38,067 nucleotides of DNA from ZC4RG19 sp017577565 (GCA_047459075.1 VSCH01000027.1:1-38067), one strand, 5' to 3'; shown: positions 6,239-15,969, numbered from the stretch's first letter. Notes: generated from the letters alone by a model not told the origin. Translations and numbers: made by a program.

Positions 6239-7470
6239 TGCACCTTCTGTCCGGTTCCGCGACCGTGCTCGCGGCCAGCACGGTCACCACCATCGGCGCC
6301 ACCCTGGTGGTGCTGCTGCTCATCGGCCTGCTCGTCTACGTCTGGATCAACCTGCGGGCGGGCCGGCCCGAGGTCGGCTCCGAGATCGAGCTGGCCCCCA
6401 ACCGCAAGCCCTACTACGACGACGACGAGCTCGAGACCCGCGTCCTGAACCGCACGCTGCGGACGGCGCTGGTCCTCCTCGTGGTCATCGCCGTCGCCCT
6501 GCCGCTGTACTGGCTCAACGAGCCCAGCCGGCAGTCGGGCGCCGAGGAGGCCTTCCAGGAGACCTTCGTCCGGCGGGGCGAGCAGCTCTACGTCGAGGGC
6601 TCGCAGTGCCAGAACTGCCACGGCCCCGAGGGCACGGGCGGCCAGGCCGCGTACACGATCACCGACGCCGACGGCGAGTTCGTGGCCACCGTCAACTGGC
6701 GGGCCCCGGCGCTGAACACGGTGCTCCTGCGGCACACGCGGGAGGAGGTCGAGTACATCATCAACTACGGCCGTCCCTTCTCGCCGATGCCGGGCTGGGG
6801 CGCGGACGCCGGCAAGGGCCCGCTCAGCTCGCAGCAGGTCACCAACCTCGTCGACTACCTGGAGTCGATCCAGCTCAGCCCCGAGGAGGCCCGCCGCCAG
6901 GCCGAGGAGGCGCTGGCCGTCGAGCTCGGCCTCGCCGAGGAGGGCGCCTCCGAGGAGGAGCTCGACGAGGCGATCGAGCAGATCGACTACGACGACCCGG
7001 CCACCGGCGAGGCGCTGTTCAACCTCGAGGTCGCGGGCGGCGCCTACGCCTGCGCCCGGTGCCACACCCGCGGCTGGTCGATCATCACCGAGGGCGAGGA
7101 CTCGGTCGAGCCGCCGGACGCCGACCTCAGCGACTACGTCGGCTTCCCCGACGGCAGCGGCGCCCTCGGCCCCAACCTGACCGGCGGCCTGGTCCCGCGG
7201 CAGTTCGCCACCTACGAGGAGCTGCTCGAGTTCATCACGACCGGCAGCGTCGACGGCGAGCCGTACGGCAACAACGGCATCGGCAGCGGCAAGATGCCGG
7301 GCTTCGGTGACAACCCGAACACCGAGGACGTCAGCGACGACGGGATGATGAGCCAGGAGATGCTCGCGGCGATCGCCCGCTACGCGGCGAGCCTGACGAG
7401 CGAGGGCCCGGTGCCGGATCCGAACGCTCCCTCGGTGGAGGAGCTCACCGCCGAGGACGAGGAGGGCTGA
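6238..7470 (+). CDS. Di-haem membrane cytochrome c subunit
   Basis: A 410-residue protein with two N-terminal membrane helices (about 16-37 and 76-92), a cytoplasmic loop between them and two external cytochrome c domains. Haem motifs are C124-Q-N-C127-H128 and C272-A-R-C275-H276; Met-Pro motifs (P-M-P-G-W about 183-187, K-M-P-G-F in the second domain) are likely distal ligands. A helical Glu/Ala-rich segment of ~40 residues separates the domains. Actinobacterial QcrC also has two haems, but its single anchor is C-terminal, so this is a different architecture. It probably accepts electrons from the Rieske protein. It overlaps the Rieske gene and is followed after 5 bases by an unknown membrane gene. 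Confidence 0.9.
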   Translation: MHLLSGSATVLAASTVTTIGATLVVLLLIGLLVYVWINLRAGRPEVGSEIELAPNRKPYYDDDELETRVLNRTLRTALVLLVVIAVALPLYWLNEPSRQSGAEEAFQETFVRRGEQLYVEGSQCQNCHGPEGTGGQAAYTITDADGEFVATVNWRAPALNTVLLRHTREEVEYIINYGRPFSPMPGWGADAGKGPLSSQQVTNLVDYLESIQLSPEEARRQAEEALAVELGLAEEGASEEELDEAIEQIDYDDPATGEALFNLEVAGGAYACARCHTRGWSIITEGEDSVEPPDADLSDYVGFPDGSGALGPNLTGGLVPRQFATYEELLEFITTGSVDGEPYGNNGIGSGKMPGFGDNPNTEDVSDDGMMSQEMLAAIARYAASLTSEGPVPDPNAPSVEELTAEDEEG

Positions 7471-7475
7471 CCACG

Positions 7476-8360
7476 ATGAGCTTCGTCCCGACGCTGGCGG
7501 GCATCGCCTGGGACCCCGAGATCCGCGGCATCCTCTCGTTCGCGGTGGGTGTGGTGGTGCTCATGGGGTCCGTCTACCTGCTGCTGGCGACGAACCTCGC
7601 CCACCGGCTGGGCTTCCTCGTGGCCCTGGCCGCCGTCTTCGGCTGGATGATCGTCCACTCGGCCGTCTGGCTCATCTACCCGCCGGGCCAGGGCCCGGCG
7701 GGACGGGCGCCGTCGTGGGAGGTCGAGGAGATCGTCTTCGGCGACCTCTCCAACTCGATGCTCGAGGAGGCCCACGGCGTCGACACCTCGTCGCTGCCGC
7801 CGCCGGAGGAGATCGACGAGCTGACGGCCGAGCAGGTCGACGAGCTCAGCGAGCAGTACGCCGACGACCTCGCCGGCTGGGAGCTGCTCGCGGCCTCGGA
7901 CGCCGCCCGCGGCGAGGCCCAGACCGCGGTCGACGCCGTGCTCGCCGAGGGCGTCGTGCCCGGCCTGGAGTCGACCGACTCGCGGGTCTTCACCTACAGC
8001 CTCGAGACCGGCGGCAAGCCCGAGCGCAAGAGCGACAGCGTGTTCGATCGGGTGGCCAACAAGGTCACCAACACCCTGCGGGTCACCCACCCGCCGCACT
8101 ACATGCTGGTCCAGCTGCAGCCGGCCGAGGTCGAGCCCTCGGAGCCCGGCATGCCGCCGAACCAGCCCGAGGCCATCGAGGGCTCGCAGACGGTGACCGT
8201 CGTGCTGGTCCGCGACCTCGGGCAGCGCCGCCTCCCCGCCGGCCTCGTCCTCGGCGGTTCGGGGCTGATCTTCGGGCTGCTGTGCGTCATGCTTCACAAG
8301 CGGGACCGCCTGGCGGCGGTCCACCGCTCGGCGCCTCTGCCCGCCCCCACCGGAGGTTGA
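7476..8360 (+). CDS. Membrane protein of unknown function between the bc and nuo genes
   Basis: A 294-residue protein. Two membrane helices lie near the N-terminus (about 17-39 and 46-68), followed by a long acidic, mostly hydrophilic domain (~70-250) and one C-terminal helix (about 251-271) with a basic end. No cofactor motif is visible and I do not recognise the family. The conserved operon position, 5 bases after the di-haem cytochrome c and 4 bases before nuoA, suggests an accessory subunit or assembly factor of the bc complex, or a bridge between the bc and Nuo complexes (inference). Confidence 0.75.
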   Translation: MSFVPTLAGIAWDPEIRGILSFAVGVVVLMGSVYLLLATNLAHRLGFLVALAAVFGWMIVHSAVWLIYPPGQGPAGRAPSWEVEEIVFGDLSNSMLEEAHGVDTSSLPPPEEIDELTAEQVDELSEQYADDLAGWELLAASDAARGEAQTAVDAVLAEGVVPGLESTDSRVFTYSLETGGKPERKSDSVFDRVANKVTNTLRVTHPPHYMLVQLQPAEVEPSEPGMPPNQPEAIEGSQTVTVVLVRDLGQRRLPAGLVLGGSGLIFGLLCVMLHKRDRLAAVHRSAPLPAPTGG

Positions 8361-8364
8361 CGTC

Positions 8365-8838
8365 ATGGGTCAGTACCTGCCCGTCGTGACGATGGGAGCG
8401 CTCGCGGTGGTGTTCGCCGCCGTGAGCCTCCTCATGTCGAGGCTGCTGGCCCCTCGCCGTCCCACGCGGGCGAAGTACGCCCCCTACGAGTCGGGCATCG
8501 TGCCGGCCCGTGACGTCCCCGAGCGCTTCCCGGTGCGCTTCTACCTGGTGGCGATGATCTTCGTCGTCTTCGACATCGAGATCATCTTCCTCTACCCCTG
8601 GGCGGTCCGGTACCGGGACCTCGGGGTGTTCGGGCTGGTCGAGGTCATCGTCTTCGCCGTCGCCATCTTCGTGAGCTTCGTCTACCTGATCAGCAACGGC
8701 GCCCTCGAGTGGGGGCCGCGCCGCCGGGACCGGGCCGTGACGCCGCTCGTCTCGCCGGAGCGCACCACCCGGTCGACCATCCGGATCGTCGGGCTCGAGG
8801 GGCGCGAGCCGCACGACGTGGACGAGGTGGCTGTCTGA
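8365..8838 (+). CDS. nuoA: NADH-quinone oxidoreductase subunit A (nuo1)
   Basis: A 157-residue protein with three membrane helices. The family signature Y-E-S-G lies in loop 1 and F-D-I-E-I-I-F-L-Y-P-W-A in helix 2 carries the conserved acidic residues. NuoA packs beside NuoH and NuoJ near the quinone channel. The charged C-terminal tail (~30 residues, ending in D-E-V-A-V) is absent from the second NuoA in this window. First gene of the 14-gene complex I operon, it follows the bc cluster with a 4-base gap, which implies co-transcription. Confidence 0.95.
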   Translation: MGQYLPVVTMGALAVVFAAVSLLMSRLLAPRRPTRAKYAPYESGIVPARDVPERFPVRFYLVAMIFVVFDIEIIFLYPWAVRYRDLGVFGLVEVIVFAVAIFVSFVYLISNGALEWGPRRRDRAVTPLVSPERTTRSTIRIVGLEGREPHDVDEVAV

Positions 8839-9419
8839 TGGGTTGGGACCTGTCCAAGGGCTTCGAGGGCCTCGAGCACAACTTCCTCACCGCGAAGCTC
8901 GAGGACCTCGTGCAGTGGGCGCGGGCCCGGTCGTCGTGGCCCGTCACCTTCGGCCTCGCCTGCTGCGCGCTGGAGATGATGGCGGCGGGCGGCGCCCACT
9001 ACGACCTCGCCCGCTTCGGCATGGAGGTCTTCCGCGCCTCGCCCCGCCAGGCCGACATCATGATCGTCGCCGGCCGGCTGTCGCAGAAGATGGCGCCGGT
9101 GCTGCGCCAGATCCACGACCAGATGGTCGAGCCCAAGTGGGTGATCTCGATGGGCGTCTGCGCCAGCTCGGGCGGGATGTTCAACAACTACGCGCTCGTC
9201 CAGGGCGTCGACCAGATCGTGCCGGTGGACGTCTACGCCCCCGGGTGCCCGCCCGGGCCGCAGACGCTCATCCACGCGATCGAGACGCTCCGCGACAAGA
9301 TCGAGTCGGGCGAGCTGCTGCGCCGCCGCCAGGCCAACGGCGGCGGGGCGGGCCTCGTGATCGAGCAGCGTGACGGGATCGCCGAGCCCGTCACCGTCGC
9401 CACCCCCGGGAGCCGCTGA
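8838..9419 (+). CDS. nuoB: NADH-quinone oxidoreductase subunit B (nuo1), N2 cluster subunit
   Basis: A 193-residue protein carrying the four Cys ligands of the terminal [4Fe-4S] cluster N2: C42-C43 in G-L-A-C-C-A-L-E, C108 in M-G-V-C-A-S-S-G-G, and C137 in P-G-C-P-P. N2 hands electrons to the quinone. The ATG at 8838 overlaps the nuoA stop by one base, preferred over an in-frame upstream start because it begins at the usual family N-terminus. The last ~25 residues are a Gly/Arg-rich extension. Confidence 0.96.
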   Translation: MGWDLSKGFEGLEHNFLTAKLEDLVQWARARSSWPVTFGLACCALEMMAAGGAHYDLARFGMEVFRASPRQADIMIVAGRLSQKMAPVLRQIHDQMVEPKWVISMGVCASSGGMFNNYALVQGVDQIVPVDVYAPGCPPGPQTLIHAIETLRDKIESGELLRRRQANGGGAGLVIEQRDGIAEPVTVATPGSR

Positions 9420-9420
9420 C

Positions 9421-9963
9421 GTGGCCGAGGTCCCCGACGCCGAGGAGGCGGCCGTCCCCGAGGAGGGCGGCCGCGACGAGCCGGAGACGCGCTACGGCGT
9501 CCCCGTCACCCACAGCCGCGGCCAAGTGGTGCTGCACCCGACCCGGGAGCAGCTCGTCGACCTCGTGCGCATGCTGCGCGACGACGAGGACTTCCGGGTC
9601 TGCGTCGACGTCACCGCCGTCGACTACCTCACCTACGAGGCCCACCGCGACCTGCCGCCGGGCATGACCGGCGAGCGCTTCGAGGTGGTGGTCAACCTGC
9701 TCTCGCACCGCCGGCGGGAGCGGCTGCGCCTGCGGGTGCAGGTGCCGGCCGACGACCCCACGTGCCCGTCGCTGTTCGACGTGCACCCCGGCACCGAGGC
9801 GATGGAGCGCGAGGTCTACGACATGTTCGGGATCACCTTCACCGGCCACCCCGACATGTCGCGCATCCTCATGCCGGAGGACTGGGAGGGGCACCCGCTC
9901 CGCAAGGACTACCCGGTGGGCATGATCCCGGTCCAGTTCAAGGGCGTGCAGAACGCCCGGTGA
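9421..9963 (+). CDS. nuoC: NADH-quinone oxidoreductase subunit C (nuo1)
   Basis: A 180-residue protein of the peripheral arm. The family signature E-R-E-V-Y-D-M-F-G-I-x-F-x-G-H-P is followed by W-E-G-H-P-L-R-K-D-Y-P. The GTG at 9421, one base after the nuoB stop, is chosen; an earlier in-frame start would only add a Pro/Ser-rich stretch that overlaps nuoB. The first ~30 residues are acidic and probably disordered. NuoC binds NuoD and helps to frame the quinone module. Confidence 0.94.
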   Translation: MAEVPDAEEAAVPEEGGRDEPETRYGVPVTHSRGQVVLHPTREQLVDLVRMLRDDEDFRVCVDVTAVDYLTYEAHRDLPPGMTGERFEVVVNLLSHRRRERLRLRVQVPADDPTCPSLFDVHPGTEAMEREVYDMFGITFTGHPDMSRILMPEDWEGHPLRKDYPVGMIPVQFKGVQNAR

Positions 9964-9975
9964 GGCGGTGACCCC

Positions 9976-11301
9976 ATGACCGCGACCGAGTCCTACTTCT
10001 CCGAAGGCACCCAGGAGATGGGGCCCCGCAAGGGGGCGAGCGCGGCCGAGCTGCTGCGCGAGTCCGGGGCCGTGCTGCGCCTGTCCGAGGCCGAGGCGGC
10101 GAGGCTCGCCGACCTCCCGCCCGAGGAGCAGGAGCAGACGATGATCCTCAACATGGGCCCGCAGCACCCCTCCACCCACGGGGTCCTGCGGCTCATGCTC
10201 GAGCTCGAGGGCGAGACGATCCTGCGCACCAAGCCGGTCATCGGCTACCTGCACACCGGCATGGAGAAGACGGGCGAGGTGCTCACCTACGCCCAGGGCG
10301 CCACCAACACGACGCGCATGGACTACGCGTCGCCGCTCTTCAACGAGCTCGTCTTCTCGCTGGCCACCGAGACGCTCCTCGGCATCCAGGACGACATCCC
10401 CGAGCGCGCCCAGTGGATCCGCATGCTGCTGTGCGAGCTCAACCGGATGTCCTCGCACCTGCTGTTCCTGGCCACCAACGGCATGGACCTCGGCGCCGTG
10501 TCGATGATGATCTACGGCTGGCGGGAGCGCGAGGAGACCCTCCGGCTGCTCGAGATGATCACGGGCCTCCGGATGAACCACAACTTCATCCGGCCCGGCG
10601 GGGTGGCGGCCGACCTGCCCGACGGCTGGCGCGACGCCGTGCTGCGCGTCCTCGACCTCGTCGAGCCCCGGCTCGACGAGTACGAGGTGCTGATGAACGG
10701 CCAGCCCATCTGGCGCGAGCGCCTGCAGGGCGTGGGCGTCATCACCGCCGAGGAGGCCATCGCGCTGGGGGCCACCGGCCCGATCCTGCGCTCGACCGGC
10801 GTCCCGTGGGACCTGCGCAAGGAGCAGCCGTACCTGCGCTACGACGAGGTCGAGTTCGGCGTCGTCGTGGGCGCCCACGGCGACTGCTTCGACCGCTACG
10901 CCATCCGGCTGGCCGAGGTGCGCGAGTCCATGGGCATCGTGCGCCAGATCCTCGACAAGATGCCCAAGGGCGACTACCGCATCCAGGACCGCAAGGTCAC
11001 GCCCCCGCCGCGGGCCCGCATCGACGAGTCGATGGAGGCCCTCATCCACCACTTCAAGCTCTTCACCGAGGGCTTCAAGGTGCCCGAGGGCGAGGTGTAC
11101 GTCGCCGTCGAGAGCCCCCGGGGCGAGCTCGGCTGCTACCTGGTCTCCGACGGCTCGAGCGTCCCCTACCGCATGCACATCCGAGGGCCGTCGTTCGTGA
11201 ACCTGCAGACCCTGCCCCACATGCTGCGCGGCGGCATGATCGCCGACGCCGTCGCGGTCATCTCCTCGGTGGACCCGATCATGGGCGAGGTCGACCGCTG
11301 A
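9976..11301 (+). CDS. nuoD: NADH-quinone oxidoreductase subunit D (nuo1)
   Basis: A 441-residue 49-kDa-type subunit. G-P-Q-H-P-S-T-H-G (61-69) and T-T-R-M-D-Y117 hold the His and Tyr that bind the quinone headgroup in characterised complex I. The C-terminus ends in the usual D-P-I-M-G-E-V-D-R. An N-terminal extension of ~50 residues, rich in Ala and Glu, precedes the conserved core. It is the catalytic partner of NuoB. The 4-subunit order B-C-D-E and the TGATG junction with nuoE are typical of a tight operon. Confidence 0.96.
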   Translation: MTATESYFSEGTQEMGPRKGASAAELLRESGAVLRLSEAEAARLADLPPEEQEQTMILNMGPQHPSTHGVLRLMLELEGETILRTKPVIGYLHTGMEKTGEVLTYAQGATNTTRMDYASPLFNELVFSLATETLLGIQDDIPERAQWIRMLLCELNRMSSHLLFLATNGMDLGAVSMMIYGWREREETLRLLEMITGLRMNHNFIRPGGVAADLPDGWRDAVLRVLDLVEPRLDEYEVLMNGQPIWRERLQGVGVITAEEAIALGATGPILRSTGVPWDLRKEQPYLRYDEVEFGVVVGAHGDCFDRYAIRLAEVRESMGIVRQILDKMPKGDYRIQDRKVTPPPRARIDESMEALIHHFKLFTEGFKVPEGEVYVAVESPRGELGCYLVSDGSSVPYRMHIRGPSFVNLQTLPHMLRGGMIADAVAVISSVDPIMGEVDR

Positions 11302-11924
11302 TGGCGCGCTTCACCGACGAGAACGTGGCGATCGCCGAGGAGATCATCGCCCGCTACCCCCGCAAGCGCTCGGCGCTGATCCCGCTGCTGCACCTGGCCC
11401 AGGAGCAGGACGGCTACGTCACCGAGGAGGCGATGGAGCACATCGCCGAGCTCGTGGGGATCACGCCGGCCGAGGTGCTCGGCACCGCCTCGTTCTACGA
11501 GATGTTCAAGCGGGAGCCGGTCGGCGAGTACCTCGTCAACGTCTGCACGAACATCTCCTGCATGCTCCTCGGCGGCGAGGAGCTGCTCCACCACCTCGAG
11601 AACCGGCTCGGCATCAAGGCGGGCGAGACGACGCCCGACGGCAAGTTCACCCTCGAGGACGTCGAGTGCATCGCGGCCTGCACCGAGGCGCCCTGCCTGC
11701 AGGTCAACTACCGCTACTTCTACCGGGTCACCCCCGAGCGGGCCGACCAGCTCGTCGAGGACCTCCGCGCCGGGAAGCTGTCCCACGAGGTCCCCCGCCA
11801 CGGCGTCCTCAGCCGGGTCCGCCAGGTCCTGCCCGAGAACCGCGCCGGGGTGGCGCCGCCCGACCGCAACGTCGAGCCGGCCTGGCTCGCCCGCAACGAG
11901 ACCGCGACGGAGGGCGACACGTGA
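11301..11924 (+). CDS. nuoE: NADH-quinone oxidoreductase subunit E (nuo1)
   Basis: A 207-residue thioredoxin-fold [2Fe-2S] protein. Ligands are C82-x4-C87 (V-C-T-N-I-S-C) and C123-x3-C127, the N1a pattern. Part of the NADH-oxidising module with NuoF and NuoG. The ATG overlaps the nuoD stop by one base. The C-terminal ~45 residues (after P-R-H-G-V-L) are an extra tail. No equivalent gene exists in the second nuo operon. Confidence 0.95.
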   Translation: MARFTDENVAIAEEIIARYPRKRSALIPLLHLAQEQDGYVTEEAMEHIAELVGITPAEVLGTASFYEMFKREPVGEYLVNVCTNISCMLLGGEELLHHLENRLGIKAGETTPDGKFTLEDVECIAACTEAPCLQVNYRYFYRVTPERADQLVEDLRAGKLSHEVPRHGVLSRVRQVLPENRAGVAPPDRNVEPAWLARNETATEGDT

Positions 11925-13282
11925 CCGACCGCGAGATCCCGCGCATCGTCTCGGCGCGCTGGGACCTGGCCGACGGCCACACCCTCGAGCGCTACCGGGA
12001 GACCGGCGGCTACGCCGCGCTCGAGAAGGCCGTGACCACCATGACGCCCGCCCAGGTGCACGAGGAGGTCAAGGCGGCCAGCCTGCTCGGCCGGGGCGGC
12101 GCCGGCTTCCCCGCCGGCGTGAAGTGGGGCTTCACGCCGCCCGGGGTGTTCCCGCGCTACCTCGTGGTCAACGGCGACGAGTCCGAGCCCGGCACCTACA
12201 AGGACCGCATCATCATGGAGCGCGACCCGCACCTCCTCATCGAGGGGGTGCTGCTCGCCTGCTACGCGATCGGTGCGGCCCAGGCCTTCCTCTACGTGCG
12301 GGGCGAGATGGCCCTGGCCCAGGAGCGACTCGCCCAGGCGCTCAACGACGCCTACGCGGCCGGGCTGATCGGCCGCAACATCCTCGGCTCCGACTTCTCG
12401 GTCGACGTCGTCCTCCACTGGGGCGCCGGCGCCTACATCGTCGGCGAGGAGACCGCCCTCATCGAGTCGCTCGAGGGCCTGCGGGGCATGCCCCGGCTGA
12501 AGCCCCCGTTCTTCCCGGCCGCCAAGGGCCTCTACATGCAGCCGACGGTGGTCAACAACGTCGAGACCCTGTCGAACCTGCCCTGGATCGTCGCCAACGG
12601 CGGCGCGGCCTTCGCCGACCTCGGCGCCGAGAGCTCGAAGGGCACCCGCCTGTTCGCCGTGTCGGGCCACGTGCGCAACCCGGGCGTCTTCGAGGTCGAG
12701 TTCGGCACGACGACCTTCCGCGACGTCATCTTCGGCGAGCGGTACGCCGACGGCATCCGCGACGGCAACCGCCTGAAGGCCTTCATCCCCGGGGGCGCCT
12801 CGGCGCCGTGGTTCTACGAGGAGCACCTCGACCTGCCGCTCGAGGCCGGCGCCGTGGGCGCGGCGGGCTCGATGCTCGGCTCGGGCGCCATCGTCGTCAT
12901 GGACGAGACGACCGACGCGGTGAAGGCCGCCTGGCGGATCGTGCGGTTCTTCGCCCGGGAGTCGTGCGGCAAGTGCACGCCCTGCCGGGAGGGGACGGCC
13001 TGGCTGGAGAAGATCCTGCGCCGCATCCTCGACGGCCACGGCCGGCCGGCCGACGTCGACAAGCTGCTCGACATCTGCGACAACATCAGCCCGTCGATCA
13101 CGTTCCCGCCGAAGCAGACGACGATCTGCCCGCTCGGCCCCTCGGCCGTGTCGCCGATCGCCTCGGCGATCATGCGGTTCCGCGACGAGTTCTACGCCTA
13201 CTGCGGCGGCGGTGAGATCACCGTCCCCGTCAACGGCAAGGCCTACCTCTCGACGCCCCCGACAGTCGGAGCGAACCCGTGA
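11921..13282 (+). CDS. nuoF: NADH-quinone oxidoreductase subunit F (nuo1), NADH/FMN site
   Basis: A 453-residue protein. G-R-G-G-A-G-F-P-A-G-V-K-W (57-69) is the NADH-binding loop and N-G-D-E-S-E-P-G-T-Y-K-D-R (84-96) the FMN site. The [4Fe-4S] cluster N3 ligands are C349, C352 and C355 (S-C-G-K-C-T-P-C-R-E-G-T) with C403 (I-C-P-L-G). It accepts hydride from NADH. GTG start, overlapping the nuoE stop by four bases (GTGA). Confidence 0.96.
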   Translation: MTDREIPRIVSARWDLADGHTLERYRETGGYAALEKAVTTMTPAQVHEEVKAASLLGRGGAGFPAGVKWGFTPPGVFPRYLVVNGDESEPGTYKDRIIMERDPHLLIEGVLLACYAIGAAQAFLYVRGEMALAQERLAQALNDAYAAGLIGRNILGSDFSVDVVLHWGAGAYIVGEETALIESLEGLRGMPRLKPPFFPAAKGLYMQPTVVNNVETLSNLPWIVANGGAAFADLGAESSKGTRLFAVSGHVRNPGVFEVEFGTTTFRDVIFGERYADGIRDGNRLKAFIPGGASAPWFYEEHLDLPLEAGAVGAAGSMLGSGAIVVMDETTDAVKAAWRIVRFFARESCGKCTPCREGTAWLEKILRRILDGHGRPADVDKLLDICDNISPSITFPPKQTTICPLGPSAVSPIASAIMRFRDEFYAYCGGGEITVPVNGKAYLSTPPTVGANP

Positions 13283-15969
13283 CCGACACCTCCGCCCCGC
13301 CGACGGTCACGATCACCGTCGACGGCAAGACGATCGAGGCCGCGAAGGGCGAGCTCCTCATCGCGGCCGCCGAGCGCCACGGCATCTACATCCCGAGGTT
13401 CTGCTACCACTCGCGGATGCGACCGGTCGGCATGTGCCGGATGTGCCTCGTGCAGGTCGACACCGGCCGGGGCCCGGCGCTGCAGCCCTCCTGCATGCTC
13501 GAGTGCACCGACGGCATGGTCGTCACGACCGACGACCCGGTCACGAAGAAGGCGCAGGAGGGCGTCCTCGAGTTCCTGCTCATCAACCACCCGCTCGACT
13601 GCCCGGTCTGCGACAAGGGCGGCGAGTGCCCGCTGCAGGACCAGACGCTGGCCTACGGCCCGGGCGAGAGCCGCTTCGTCGAGGAGAAGCGGCACTTCGA
13701 GAAGCCGATCCCGGTCAGCGACCTCGTGCTGCTCGACCGCGAGCGCTGCATCCTCTGCGACCGCTGCACCCGGTTCGCCAAGGAGGTCGCGGGCGACGCC
13801 TTCATCCACTTCATGGAGCGGGGCAGCACGACCGAGGTCAACACGTTCCCCGACCACCCGTTCGCCAGCTACTTCAGCGGCAACACGGTGCAGATCTGCC
13901 CGGTCGGGGCGCTGACCGCGGTGCCCTACCGGTTCAAGGCCCGCCCGTGGGACCTCGAGGAGGTCGAGTCGACCTGCACCTCGTGCTCGGTCGGCTGCCG
14001 GGTCGTCGTGCAGTCCAGCCGCAACCGGGTGCTCCGTTACATGGGCGTCGACAGCGACGCCGTCAACTGGGGCTGGATGTGCGACAAGGGGCGGTTCGAC
14101 TTCGAGGCGATCAACAGCGACGACCGCCTCGGCGACCCGCTCGTGCGCGACGAGGGGCTGACGCTCAAGACGACGACCTGGAACGACGCCCTGCGCCGGG
14201 CCGCGACCGCCATCCGCCAGGGCCTCGAGCGCAGCGGCCCCGAGGGTTTCGCCGTCATCGGCGGTGCCCGGCTGACCAACGAGAGCCAGTACGCCTGGGT
14301 GAAGCTCACCAAGGGCCTGATCGGCTCCGACAACATGGACGCCCAGCTCGGCGACGGCCTGCCGGCCGAGGCGGTCCTGGGCCTCCCCCGGGCGACGATC
14401 GACGACGCCTGCCGGCCCGGCGGGACGGTGCTCCTGCTCGGGCCCGACCTGAAGGAGGAGCTGCCGGTCCTCTACCTGCGGCTGCGCCACGCCGTCGTCA
14501 ACGACGGGGTCAAGGTCGTCGAGATGGCGTCGACCGCGACCAGCCTGACCGACGGCCTGGCGGCGGCCTCGCTGCGCTACCGGCCGGGCCACGCCCTCTC
14601 CGTCGTGCGGGCGCTGCTGGCCGGCGACGCCGACGACGAGGTGGGCGGCGTCACCCCCGAGGCCATCCGGGCGGCGGCCGGGGTGCTGGGCGACGGCCCG
14701 CTGACGGTGGTCGTCGGCCGGGCCAACCTCGCCGAGTCGCCGCGGTCGATCGCGGCGGCGGCCGCCGCGATCCACCACACCCGCCCCGGCGTCCGCTTCC
14801 TCAGCGCCCTGCGGCGGGCCAACGTGCACGGCGCCCTCGAGCTGGGCCTGTCGCCTGGCCTGCTGCCCGGCCGGGTCACGCTGGACGCCGGGCGCGACTG
14901 GTACGGCCAGCACTGGCCGACGCTCCCCGAGGCCAAGGGCCTGGACACGACCGGCATCCTGCGGGCGGCCGCCGACGGCAAGGTCGACACGCTCGTGCTG
15001 CTCGGCGCCGACCCGCTGGCCGACCACCCGGACCGCGAGCTCGCCGAGCGAGGCCTGGGGGGCGCCCGGGTCGTCATCGCCGTCGACCAGTTCCTCACCG
15101 AGTCGGTCAAGCAGGCCGACGTCGTGCTGCCCGCCGCCGGCTACGCCGAGGTCGAGGGCACGACGACCAACCTCGAGGGCCGGGTGAGCACCGTCGGCCG
15201 CAAGGTCACCCCGCCCGGCACCGCCCAGCCCGACTGGGTGGTGGCGGCCGAGCTGGCCGCCCGCCTCGGCCTCGACCTCGGGCTCGAGTCGACCGACCGG
15301 ATCGCCGCCGAGATCGAGCGGGTGGCCCCGGCCTTCGCCGGGCTGACCTGGGACGTGCTCAGCCGGCCCGCCGGGCACGACGGCGTCGTCGTCGGCCTGC
15401 CCCGCGTGCACACCGACGGCGAGGAGGCGGCCGAGGCCGGCGAGGGCGACGAGGCCCGGGACGAGGCCGCCGGCGACGGCGAGGCCGGTGCCGAGGGGGC
15501 GACGGCGCAGGAGCCCGTGGTCGAGCGGGCCGAGACGGCGGCCGAGTCGGCCGAGGGCGCCTCGCCCGAGAAGCAGCCGACCGGGGTCCTGCCGCCCGAG
15601 ACCGGCGTCCCGGTCCCGGTGTGGACGGTGATCGAGCCGCCGTCCCCGGACGCCTACTCTCTGCGCCTCGTGGTCGCCCGCAAGCTCTACGACCGGGGCA
15701 CGCTGGTGCGCAGCTCGCCGTCGCTCGCCGAGCTGGCCGAGCCGGCGACCCTGCGCCTCAACCCCCAGGACTTCGAGCGCCTGGGGGTGGCCGCGGGCGA
15801 CGACGTCCGCATCACCTCGCCCCGGGGCAACGTCACCGTGCCGACCGTGCCCGACGCCGGGGTGCCGAAGGGCATCGCGCTCGTGCACGCCAACCTGGCC
15901 GGGGGCCGGGCCAACGTGCTGATCGACGGCCAGTCGCCGGTCACCGACGTCCGGATCGAGCTGCCATGA
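13279..15969 (+). CDS. nuoG: NADH-quinone oxidoreductase subunit G (nuo1)
   Basis: An 896-residue iron-sulfur protein. Ligand sets visible: [2Fe-2S] C42, C53, C56, C72; [4Fe-4S] H104, C108, C111, C117; [4Fe-4S] C157, C160, C163, C207; and an extra N7-type set C233-x2-C236-x3-C240...C268, seen in several bacterial NuoG. A molybdopterin-oxidoreductase-like domain follows, without obvious cofactor function. Residues ~715-775 are an acidic Ala/Glu/Gly-rich insertion before the C-terminal domain (A-x-L-R-L-N...D-D-V-R-I-T). GTG start overlapping nuoF by four bases. It relays electrons from NuoF/E to NuoI. Confidence 0.95.
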   Translation: MTDTSAPPTVTITVDGKTIEAAKGELLIAAAERHGIYIPRFCYHSRMRPVGMCRMCLVQVDTGRGPALQPSCMLECTDGMVVTTDDPVTKKAQEGVLEFLLINHPLDCPVCDKGGECPLQDQTLAYGPGESRFVEEKRHFEKPIPVSDLVLLDRERCILCDRCTRFAKEVAGDAFIHFMERGSTTEVNTFPDHPFASYFSGNTVQICPVGALTAVPYRFKARPWDLEEVESTCTSCSVGCRVVVQSSRNRVLRYMGVDSDAVNWGWMCDKGRFDFEAINSDDRLGDPLVRDEGLTLKTTTWNDALRRAATAIRQGLERSGPEGFAVIGGARLTNESQYAWVKLTKGLIGSDNMDAQLGDGLPAEAVLGLPRATIDDACRPGGTVLLLGPDLKEELPVLYLRLRHAVVNDGVKVVEMASTATSLTDGLAAASLRYRPGHALSVVRALLAGDADDEVGGVTPEAIRAAAGVLGDGPLTVVVGRANLAESPRSIAAAAAAIHHTRPGVRFLSALRRANVHGALELGLSPGLLPGRVTLDAGRDWYGQHWPTLPEAKGLDTTGILRAAADGKVDTLVLLGADPLADHPDRELAERGLGGARVVIAVDQFLTESVKQADVVLPAAGYAEVEGTTTNLEGRVSTVGRKVTPPGTAQPDWVVAAELAARLGLDLGLESTDRIAAEIERVAPAFAGLTWDVLSRPAGHDGVVVGLPRVHTDGEEAAEAGEGDEARDEAAGDGEAGAEGATAQEPVVERAETAAESAEGASPEKQPTGVLPPETGVPVPVWTVIEPPSPDAYSLRLVVARKLYDRGTLVRSSPSLAELAEPATLRLNPQDFERLGVAAGDDVRITSPRGNVTVPTVPDAGVPKGIALVHANLAGGRANVLIDGQSPVTDVRIELP

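Noticed and set aside
9370..9420. Upstream start for nuoC1 inside nuoB1
   Set aside because: It would overlap nuoB by 50 bases and add only a Pro/Ser repeat; the GTG at 9421 directly follows the nuoB stop.
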